DNA from: Deltaproteobacteria bacterium
GTDB taxonomy: Bacteria > Desulfobacterota > Binatia > UTPRO1
Assembly: GCA_020852955.1 (NCBI GenBank)
Contig: JADYZW010000044.1
Span: forward strand, 108,729 to 172,728
Length of the DNA: 64,000 nucleotides
Direction: 5' to 3'
Part shown: piece by piece, positions 58,526 through 64,000 of the stretch
Numbering within the stretch: the stretch's first letter is position 1
Layout of the letters: each line of letters begins with the position of its first letter
Translations under genes and position numbers: made by a program
The notes under the pieces: generated by a model
The model's database searches: none
Told to the model about the DNA's origin: nothing
The model's input: the letters and a program-made list of their open reading frames with translations, nothing else

Positions 58526-59877
58526 TCCGCGACGAGCGCCGCGATCGCGTCGGGATCCTCGCACGTCTCCGCCGGCACGCCGCGCGCGCCCAGCGCCCCG
58601 ATCAGCTCCTCGATCGACAGGCGCTCCCGCTCGGGCAACTGGTCGCGACGATGGATCGCACCGAAGGTCACGCGATCGGCGCCGGCGAGCGCGCTCGCGA
58701 AGGCGTCTTGGAAGACCCGGCGGCGGGTCGTGTTCGAGCGCGGCTCGAAGAGCACCCACAGGCGGCGGCGCGGATAGCGCGCTCGCAGCGCCGCCAACGT
58801 CCCGGCAACGGCAGTCGGGTGGTGCGCGAAGTCGTCGACCACGGTGACGCCGCGTCCCTCCGCGATCACCTCCTGGCGCCGCTTCACGCCGCGAAACGTC
58901 GCGAGCGCCGCGACGACGCCGTCGAACGGCAGCCCCATCGCGTGCGCGAGCGCGAGCACGCCGACAGCATTCGCGACGTTGATCGCTCCGGGGAGCGGCA
59001 GGGCCGCGCGCGCCCGCAATCCGCCGGGGCCCACGATCGTGAAGCGTGTCGCGCCGCCGTCGTCGGCGACGTCCTCCGCGCGCCAGACGGCTCCGGAGCC
59101 GCGACCGAAATAGGTCGCGGCGCGGCCGCTCGATTCGACGACCTTGCGCACCTCGGGGAAGTCCGCGCTCGCCGCCACGACCGCGTCCGGGCGCAGACGC
59201 TCCATCAACGTGCGGAACGCGCCCTTCACGTGCTCGAGGTCGCGATAGATGTCGGCGTGATCGAACTCGACGGCGTTGATCAGCAAGGCGTCCGGATCGT
59301 AGTGGAGGAACTTCGGCCCCTTGTCGAAGAAGGCGGTGTCGTACTCGTCGCCCTCGGCGACGAACCACGGACCCGCGCCGAGGCGGAAGTTCTGCGCAAA
59401 GTTCCGGCTCGCGCCGCCGACCATGAAGCTCGGGTCGCCCCCCGTCTCGTGCAGAACCCAGGCGAGCATGGCGCTCGTGGTCGTCTTGCCGTGGGTGCCG
59501 ACCACGACCGCGCGCCGCCGCTCGCGCATGAAGAAGCGCATCAACGCCTCGGGCATCGAGCAGTACGGGATGCCGGACGCCAGGAGCGCCTCGACCTCGG
59601 GATTGCCGCGCGACATCGCGTTGCCGACGACGACGACGTCCGGCCGCGGCTCGAGGTTCTCGGCGCGATAGCCCTCGCGCACGGGGATGCCGAGCCGGGC
59701 GAGCACGTCGCTCATCGGCGGATAGACCGCCTGATCGGAACCGGTGACCTCGTATCCGGCGGCTCGGAACAGGCCCGCGAGCGACGCCATCCCGACGCCG
59801 GCGACGGCGATCAGGTGCACCCGCCGCGCCGAAGCGGGCAGATCAGGACGCGGAGACGGCGCGGACGACGAGGTCAT
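58426..59877 (-). CDS. mpl: UDP-N-acetylmuramate:L-Ala-gamma-D-Glu-meso-DAP ligase
   Basis: 483 residues, Mur ligase fold. P-loop VVVGTHGKTTTSAML, ASRNFAQNFRLGAGPWFVAEGDEYDTAFFDKGPKFLHY and the Mpl-specific LWVLFEPRSNTTRRRVFQDAF with DDFAHHPTAV. The enzyme joins the murein tripeptide to UDP-MurNAc in cell-wall recycling. It is downstream of a serine hydrolase and an LD-carboxypeptidase, and convergent with a lytic transglycosylase, so the group looks like a peptidoglycan turnover cluster. Confidence 0.95.
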   Translation of the reverse strand: MTSSSAPSPRPDLPASARRVHLIAVAGVGMASLAGLFRAAGYEVTGSDQAVYPPMSDVLARLGIPVREGYRAENLEPRPDVVVVGNAMSRGNPEVEALLASGIPYCSMPEALMRFFMRERRRAVVVGTHGKTTTSAMLAWVLHETGGDPSFMVGGASRNFAQNFRLGAGPWFVAEGDEYDTAFFDKGPKFLHYDPDALLINAVEFDHADIYRDLEHVKGAFRTLMERLRPDAVVAASADFPEVRKVVESSGRAATYFGRGSGAVWRAEDVADDGGATRFTIVGPGGLRARAALPLPGAINVANAVGVLALAHAMGLPFDGVVAALATFRGVKRRQEVIAEGRGVTVVDDFAHHPTAVAGTLAALRARYPRRRLWVLFEPRSNTTRRRVFQDAFASALAGADRVTFGAIHRRDQLPERERLSIEELIGALGARGVPAETCEDPDAIAALVADQVAPGDVVVLMSNGGFGGLAGRLVSALSLSPS

Positions 59878-60976
59878 GGATGAGCGGGCGGAACTCGCGA
59901 ATGCGGTCGTTGTCGCGCGTCGGATGGACGCGGTTCGAGAGGACGATCACGTGCAGGTGCCGGTCGAGGTCGATCCAGAGCGAGGTGCCGGTGAACCCGA
60001 CGTGGCCGACCGCGTTGCGCGAGAACTCGGCGCCGGCCGTGGACCCCTTGAGCGAGGGGGTGTCCCAGCCGAGCGCCCAGGTCGAGGAGCCGATCGGATC
60101 GTCGCGCCGCCAGAATTCGCTCACGATACTCGACGGCAGAAAAACGTTTTGCCCGAGCCACGATTCGCGGAGCGTCGTCGCGAGGCGATCGAGGTCGCGG
60201 ACGCACGAGAAGAGCCCGGAATGGCCCGCCACTCCGCCCATCGCGTAGGCGTTGTCGTCGTGCACCTCGCCGCAGAGGACGCGCTTGCGCCACGGGCATC
60301 GCTCGGTCGGCGCGATCATGTCGACGATCGGCTCGAGGCGACGCGTCCGCAGGAGCGCCAGGTCCACGAACGACGACGAACGCAGGCCGAGCGGCTTGAA
60401 GATCTTCTCGTGGCAGAAGCGATCGAGGGTGAGCCCGCTCACCTGCTCGATCGCGGCGCCGAGGAGCATGAAGCCGAGGTCGCTGTAGAGCGTACGCGCG
60501 CCGGCTGGCGCTTCCGGCTTCTCGCGCTGGATCGCCTCGTACACCCATTCTTTGGCGCCGCGGCTCGCCGTGAAATTGATGCGCCCCTCGCGCTCGATCT
60601 TGACGACGTCGCGATAGTACGGCCGCCAGTCGGGGAGGCCTGAGGTCTGCGCCAGCAGGTGCCGGAACGTCACGTGCGTCTTTCCGTGGACGCCGAAATT
60701 GTGGAAGAAGCGCGTCACCCGATCGTCGAGACCGATCCTGCGATCGCGCACGCACAGCATCATCGCGGTGGTCGTGGCGAGCGGCTTGGTCAGCGACGCC
60801 ACGTCGAAGATCGTGTCCTCGCGCATCGGCGCGTGGTCGCCGGGCTCGAGCGAGCGTCGGCCCGCGGCGCGGACGAAGACGACGCGACCGCCGACGTTCA
60901 CGAGCACGACGACGCCCGGAAACACCCCGCGGGCGACCGCGTCGTCCATCGCGCGCTCGACCGGAACGAAGCTCAC
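59843..60976 (-). CDS. Serine hydrolase (beta-lactamase/class C PBP family)
   Basis: 377 residues from GTG 60976, which overlaps the LD-carboxypeptidase stop (GTGA). Ser61-x2-Lys64 in DVASLTKPLATT, the YxN-like tyrosine in TLYSDLGFMLLGAAIEQVSG and HVGFTGTSLWID (KTG position) fit the class C beta-lactamase/PBP4B fold. No signal peptide is seen in this start, so a cytosolic or leaderless location is implied, which is unusual for the family. Likely a peptidoglycan peptide hydrolase or esterase. Overlaps mpl by 35 nt. Confidence 0.88.
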   Translation of the reverse strand: MSFVPVERAMDDAVARGVFPGVVVLVNVGGRVVFVRAAGRRSLEPGDHAPMREDTIFDVASLTKPLATTTAMMLCVRDRRIGLDDRVTRFFHNFGVHGKTHVTFRHLLAQTSGLPDWRPYYRDVVKIEREGRINFTASRGAKEWVYEAIQREKPEAPAGARTLYSDLGFMLLGAAIEQVSGLTLDRFCHEKIFKPLGLRSSSFVDLALLRTRRLEPIVDMIAPTERCPWRKRVLCGEVHDDNAYAMGGVAGHSGLFSCVRDLDRLATTLRESWLGQNVFLPSSIVSEFWRRDDPIGSSTWALGWDTPSLKGSTAGAEFSRNAVGHVGFTGTSLWIDLDRHLHVIVLSNRVHPTRDNDRIREFRPLIHDLVVRAVSAS

Positions 60977-61869
60977 GCCGCAACGGCCCCCACCCAGCCC
61001 GCGTCGGCGTCGACGCGCACGGGGATCCCGAACGTCAGCGACAGGTTCTCCGAGAGATGACCCGCCGGGAACCCGGCCACGACCGGGTACGGCGCGTCGG
61101 CGAAGAAGTCGCGGAACACGCCCGCCACGACGTCGTCGTCGCGCCCGTCGCACTCCGCGAACGAGCCGAGCACGATGGCCGCGACGGCGTCGAGCTTCCC
61201 GGCGAGCTTCAGATGCATGAGCATGCGATCGACGCGATACGGGCGCTCCGCCACGTCCTCGAGAAAGAGCACCGCGCCCGCCGTCTCGACGGCGTACGGA
61301 GTCCCAAGCAGCGCCGCCAGCGACGACAGGCAGCCGCCGACGAGCCGTCCCGTCGCCACTCCACCGGCGACGACGTCGGCGACCGGTTCTCGCCACGGCG
61401 CGTCCGGCGACGCCAGGAGATCGACGAGCCGCGCCCCGGAGCGCTCGGAAAGCCCCTTCGCGAGATCGGTCGCCACCATCGGTCCGTGCAGCGCGACGAC
61501 CCCACATCGTTCGACGATCCAGCCGAGGAGCGGCGAGACGTCACTGTACCCGACGACGAGCTTCGGTCGCGCCATGAGGAGCGCCGGGTCGAGGAGCGGC
61601 AGCAGCTGGCTCGTGCCGTACCCGCCGCGCGCGCATACGATCGCGCCGACGTCCGGATCGGCGAGCATGGCCGCCAGGTCGGCGTGCCGCATGTCCGCCG
61701 TACCCGCAAGGTAGCGCCGCCGCGCCCGCACGTGCTCGCCGAGGCGGACACGAAAGCCCAACGCCTCGAGGCTCGCCACGCCGCGTTCGAGCGCATCGGC
61801 CTTCACCGCCCCGCCCGGCGCGACGACGCCGATGGTTCCTCCGGGACGCACCGGCGGCGGCAGGATCAT
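60973..61869 (-). CDS. ldcA: LD-carboxypeptidase (S66 family)
   Basis: 298 residues from ATG 61869. Nucleophile Ser109 in VVGYSDVSPLL, the Glu of LFLEDVAERPYR and the late His in PAGHLSENLSL form the S66 triad. N-terminus RPGGTIGVVAPGGAV is the usual start. It removes the terminal D-Ala from tetrapeptides in murein recycling, which suits its place upstream of a serine hydrolase and mpl. Spacing of 17 nt from the DAHP synthase gene puts them in one operon. Confidence 0.92.
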   Translation of the reverse strand: MILPPPVRPGGTIGVVAPGGAVKADALERGVASLEALGFRVRLGEHVRARRRYLAGTADMRHADLAAMLADPDVGAIVCARGGYGTSQLLPLLDPALLMARPKLVVGYSDVSPLLGWIVERCGVVALHGPMVATDLAKGLSERSGARLVDLLASPDAPWREPVADVVAGGVATGRLVGGCLSSLAALLGTPYAVETAGAVLFLEDVAERPYRVDRMLMHLKLAGKLDAVAAIVLGSFAECDGRDDDVVAGVFRDFFADAPYPVVAGFPAGHLSENLSLTFGIPVRVDADAGWVGAVAA

Positions 61870-61886
61870 CGCGGTCCCCGGCGTAC

Positions 61887-63023
61887 TCAGTCCTCGCCGA
61901 AGAAGCGCGCGCGGTCCGCTTGCATGCGGGCCTCGTAGGTCCGCTGCAGAGCGACGGTCGGGACATACTCGCGGTCGGTGCGGGCGCGCGCGAGCCATGC
62001 CTCGCGCGCCGCGCGCACCAGACCCTGGAGCTGCTCGGGAAAGAGCCCCTGCATCCCGTCCGACTTCGCGATGAGCGGATTCGGGTGCGCTTCGACCAGC
62101 ACGACCGAAGCGCCCGCCATGATGCCGGCGAGGGTCAGCGGGAAGACGAGATCCCGGATCCCCGTGCCGTGCGACGCGTCGACCGCGACGGGCAGCCCCG
62201 AGAGCTGGTAGTGGAACGCGGCGACACTTCCGAGATCGAGCGTGTTGCGGGTGTAGCGATTGCAGCTCGTGATGCCGCGCTCGCAGAGGATGACGTTCTC
62301 CTTACCGGCCGTCATTACGCGCTCGACCCAGAGGAGGTAGGCCTCGGTGTCGAGGGAGTTGCCGCGCTTGTGGATGACGGGAAGCGTCGTGTCGCGCAGG
62401 CGATTCAGGAGCGCCTGGTTCTTGCTGTTCGGCTCGCCAACCTGCAGACATGCGACGCCAGCGTCCTCGTACAGGGACACGTCGGCTTGGTCGAGGATCT
62501 CCACCACGGTCGGCATCCCGAACTCGCGTCCCGCGCGCACGATCAGCTCGAGACTGCGCCGTAGGGAGTCGTGGTCCGACGAGCCGAGCCCTTCCCATCC
62601 GCTGTACGGGCTCGAGCGGTACTTCACGACGCCGCCGCGGAGGCATTGCGCGCCGGCTTCCTTCACCATGCGCGCCGCGTCCATGACCTGCCGCTCGCTC
62701 TCGACCGAGCACGGGCCGGCGATCACGACGAGATCCGAGCCGCCCGCCAGGACGCCCCCGATATCGACGGGGACGTGTATCGGCTTCAACGGATCGCCCT
62801 TCTGCGCGGCGCGCTTGTAGGCGCGAGAGATCGGGATCAGCCGCTCGACGCCCGGCATCTGGCCGAGCTCGTCGGTCGGCAGGCGCGAGATGTCGCCGTA
62901 CACCCCGATCAGCGTCACCTGCGCGCCGACCATCTTGCCCGTCGTGTAGCCGAGGGCGTGAACCCTCGCCTCGATCGCCGCGATCTCGTCGGGCGTCGCG
63001 ACGGTTTGCATCTTGATGATCAT
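61887..63023 (-). CDS. aroF: 3-deoxy-7-phosphoheptulonate (DAHP) synthase, divergent
   Basis: 378 residues from ATG 63023. N-terminal ~70 residues have the ferredoxin-like regulatory fold (MIIKMQTVATPDEIAAIEARVHALGYTTGK), then the barrel with VVIAGPCSVES. First step of the shikimate pathway. Expected motifs are altered: the PEP/metal segment KPRTSPYSFQG reads KYRSSPYSGWEG, DPSHGTG reads DASHGTG. The other blocks (HKRGN, ILCERGI, YTRNTLDLGSV, LVEAHPNP, SDGMQG) are kept. It may therefore be an offshoot with another sugar phosphate. A 16-nt palindrome lies 60 nt upstream. Confidence 0.88.
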   Translation of the reverse strand: MIIKMQTVATPDEIAAIEARVHALGYTTGKMVGAQVTLIGVYGDISRLPTDELGQMPGVERLIPISRAYKRAAQKGDPLKPIHVPVDIGGVLAGGSDLVVIAGPCSVESERQVMDAARMVKEAGAQCLRGGVVKYRSSPYSGWEGLGSSDHDSLRRSLELIVRAGREFGMPTVVEILDQADVSLYEDAGVACLQVGEPNSKNQALLNRLRDTTLPVIHKRGNSLDTEAYLLWVERVMTAGKENVILCERGITSCNRYTRNTLDLGSVAAFHYQLSGLPVAVDASHGTGIRDLVFPLTLAGIMAGASVVLVEAHPNPLIAKSDGMQGLFPEQLQGLVRAAREAWLARARTDREYVPTVALQRTYEARMQADRARFFGED

Positions 63024-63084
63024 GACGAGCCTCGGGGATGGAGCCGCTGGTTCTCGGAAGGAGCCTCGATGCTCCGGACGGATG

Positions 63085-63100
63085 GAGCCCGCGCGGGCTC
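63085..63100. promoter_or_regulatory. Palindrome upstream of the DAHP synthase gene
   Basis: Perfect 16-nt palindrome GAGCCCGCGCGGGCTC, 62 nt upstream of the DAHP synthase start and 94 nt from the divergent DUF507 gene. Possible operator or leader hairpin; no transcription factor can be assigned. Confidence 0.35.
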
Positions 63101-63156
63101 GGGACGTCGCGAAAAGGGATAGCGGCAATGCCCGGAAGGGTCAATGGAACGCGTGC

Positions 63157-63185
63157 TTGCGTTGCCGATCGGCGCCGTCTACTCG
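63157..63185 (+). promoter_or_regulatory. Promoter of the first DUF507 gene
   Basis: -35 TTGCGT (63157-63162), 17-nt spacer, -10 TACTCG (63180-63185). The ATG at 63194 is 8 nt after the -10, so the mRNA should start at or a couple of nt before it. Confidence 0.5.
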
Positions 63186-63193
63186 TAGCGGCG

Positions 63194-63469
63194 ATGAAGC
63201 TCCGCGACGGCGAGATGCAACGCATCGCCACGTCGATCTTGAGCCGCCTGGAAAAGGCGGGCCTCCTGCGGATCGTGGCGAACCGCGCGGCCGTCGAGCT
63301 GCGCATCGTCTCCGCCTTCCGCGCCAACCTCCGGGCCGAGGAGGACCTCGACGTGGAGGCGGCCCGGTTCGCCGAATCGCACAGCCGCGAGCTCGTCGGC
63401 ATGGACCGCCACAAGGTGTTGCAGCTCGTGAAGGAGCGTCTCGCCAAGGAGCGGGGGTTCACCCTGTGA
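63194..63469 (+). CDS. DUF507 family protein (first of pair)
   Basis: 91 residues from ATG 63194. The DUF507 start MKLRDGEMQRIATSILSRLEKAGLLRI is clear, followed by a helical LRAEEDLDVEAARFAESHSRELVGMDRHKVLQLVKERLAKERGF. The frame runs open upstream to 63038 through unlikely coding. Small helical protein of unknown function, usually found as tandem pairs as here. The GTG of the next gene overlaps its TGA stop. Confidence 0.9.
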   Translation: MKLRDGEMQRIATSILSRLEKAGLLRIVANRAAVELRIVSAFRANLRAEEDLDVEAARFAESHSRELVGMDRHKVLQLVKERLAKERGFTL

Positions 63470-63744
63470 GCCGCGCATCCGATGGCCGGATCTCGGCGCT
63501 CGCCCACCTCGCCCTGGACGCCCTCAAGAAGGGGGACGAGGTGGCGGATCTGCGCACGGATCGCCTGGTGCTGGCCGAGATCAAGGCCGTCTTGACCGAC
63601 TTCTTCGACGTCGACGAGGCGATCGACGCCAAGGTGCGCCGCAAGATCGGGAGCCTGTCCCGCCGCGTTCCCGAGGGGTCGAGCGAGTGGAACGTCCTCT
63701 ACCGCCAGTACCTCGAAGAAGAGAAGAGGAAGCTCGGCCGCTAG
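63466..63744 (+). CDS. DUF507 family protein (second of pair)
   Basis: 92 residues from GTG 63466 (GTGA overlap with the first gene, so coupled). Pattern VSRASDGRISALAHLALDALKKGDEVADLRTDRLVLAEIKAVLTDFFDVDEAIDAKVRRKIGSLSRRVPEGSSEWNVLYRQYLEEEKRK; the central RRKI.SL and the terminal EWNVLYRQYLEEE are typical of DUF507. Likely acts as a complex with the first protein. Next comes groES, 151 bp away. Confidence 0.9.
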   Translation: MSRASDGRISALAHLALDALKKGDEVADLRTDRLVLAEIKAVLTDFFDVDEAIDAKVRRKIGSLSRRVPEGSSEWNVLYRQYLEEEKRKLGR

Positions 63745-63776
63745 CCCCGAAAAACGGATCCGCCACCTCGCCGCCG

Positions 63777-63804
63777 TTGACACGGCGCGAGCGATGCTTA
63801 TGGT
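63777..63804 (+). promoter_or_regulatory. groES promoter
   Basis: -35 TTGACA (63777-63782), 16-nt spacer, -10 TATGGT (63799-63804). It gives a leader of about 85 nt. The CIRCE operator (TTAGCACTC-N9-GAGTGCTAA) usual at groES is not present; a small inverted repeat AAACT-CAGT-AGTTT occurs at 63856-63869. Confidence 0.6.
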
Positions 63805-63894
63805 GCGCGCGGGTTTCATCCCGTTGCGCATTCGGCCGCCCACCATATCGGCCAAAAACTCAGTAGTTTCCACTAGAAGGGAAAGGAGACATCG

Positions 63895-64000
63895 ATGAAG
63901 ATTCGCCCACTTCAGGATCGGGTGATCGTGAAGCGCATCGCCGAGGAGGAAAAGACCAAAGGCGGCATCATCATCCCCGATACGGCGAAGGAGAAGCCCC
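63895..64000 (+). CDS. groES: Co-chaperonin GroES, 3' end outside the window
   Basis: 35 residues visible: [20 protein letters not shown] is the canonical GroES N-terminus, followed by the mobile-loop start [15 protein letters not shown]. The GGAGAC ribosome binding site lies 5 nt before the ATG at 63895. The rest of the gene and presumably groEL lie beyond the window edge. Confidence 0.95.
   Translation, partial: MKIRPLQDRVIVKRIAEEEKTKGGIIIPDTAKEKP

Noticed and set aside
63805..63894. CIRCE heat-shock operator at groES
   Set aside because: No TTAGCACTC-N9-GAGTGCTAA or close variant; only a 5-bp inverted repeat (AAACT-CAGT-AGTTT).
1..64000. CRISPR arrays, insertion sequences, prophage or plasmid origins
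   Set aside because: No regularly spaced repeats, transposase, integrase, structural phage or replication genes are found on either strand.

Overview
The window is 64 kb of very GC-rich bacterial chromosome with short intergenic gaps and many start/stop overlaps (ATGA, GTGA). It holds about 70 genes, one tRNA, and no insertion sequence, phage or CRISPR array. The mix fits an uncultured Deltaproteobacteria-like lineage: two-component kinases, a copper nitrite reductase, MaoC-type dehydratases with an acyl-CoA dehydrogenase, hydantoinase A/B, sphingolipid genes and a myxobacterial-type Cys-rich fragment. Binatota would fit, but this is inference from gene content; no rRNA is present.

Layout. 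0-9.6 kb: the end of a sensor kinase, an SDR, a one-cluster ferredoxin with sucD, nirK behind an FNR-type box, a membrane hybrid kinase, a Cys-rich gene remnant, a thioredoxin-like ferredoxin, a glycosyltransferase-like protein, a Nudix hydrolase and a small aspartyl protease. 9.6-29 kb: a lipid locus. It has an ELM1-like protein and a methyltransferase, an LpxO/aspartyl-hydroxylase-like enzyme, an MsbA-like ABC exporter, a GNAT-fold acyltransferase candidate, two nucleotidyltransferases, a eukaryote-type dihydroceramide delta-4 desaturase and serine palmitoyltransferase. It also has a CerR-like reductase and a translationally coupled five-gene operon: lptF-like, lptG-like, CDP-alcohol phosphotransferase, lipid kinase and Tam41-like cytidylyltransferase. 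An alcohol dehydrogenase and a MATE transporter follow. 29-42.3 kb: a secreted protein, sucC (26 kb away from sucD), a beta-helix protein, quinone oxidoreductase, three hot-dog dehydratase genes, an acyl-CoA dehydrogenase, HIT, RNase Z-like, PPOX, HEAT and lipoate-ligase-like genes. 42.3-53.6 kb: a degenerate NtrC-like regulator, crcB, a PAP2 phosphatase, a DsbA-family isomerase, tRNA-Val, SDR, class II amidotransferase, PKD lipoprotein, phasin-like protein, hyuB-hyuA and fmdB. 53.6-64 kb: DUF167-yggT-proC-yggS-maf, then a peptidoglycan group (lytic transglycosylase, mpl, serine hydrolase, LD-carboxypeptidase), a DAHP synthase, two DUF507 genes and the 5' end of groES.

How the lipid genes may work together (inference). 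Spt makes 3-ketosphinganine. The GNAT-like protein is a candidate N-acyltransferase and the epimerase-fold protein a candidate reductase, as in the Caulobacter ceramide pathway. The DEGS-like desaturase would add the delta-4 double bond typical of eukaryotic ceramide, and the LpxO-like enzyme could add a hydroxyl. The kinase, cytidylyltransferases and CDP-alcohol phosphotransferase would build a phospho-headgroup, and the LptF/LptG-like pair in the same operon would move the product towards the outer membrane. This locus is the main candidate for an undescribed system.

Promoters can be read repeatedly by eye: TTGAC or TTGC, a 17-nt spacer, and a TA-rich -10. In seven cases the -10 lies only 6-10 nt before the start codon, which implies leaderless or near-leaderless mRNAs. 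nirK, sucD, sucC and the Mch-like maoC share a -35 of the form TTGACSG.
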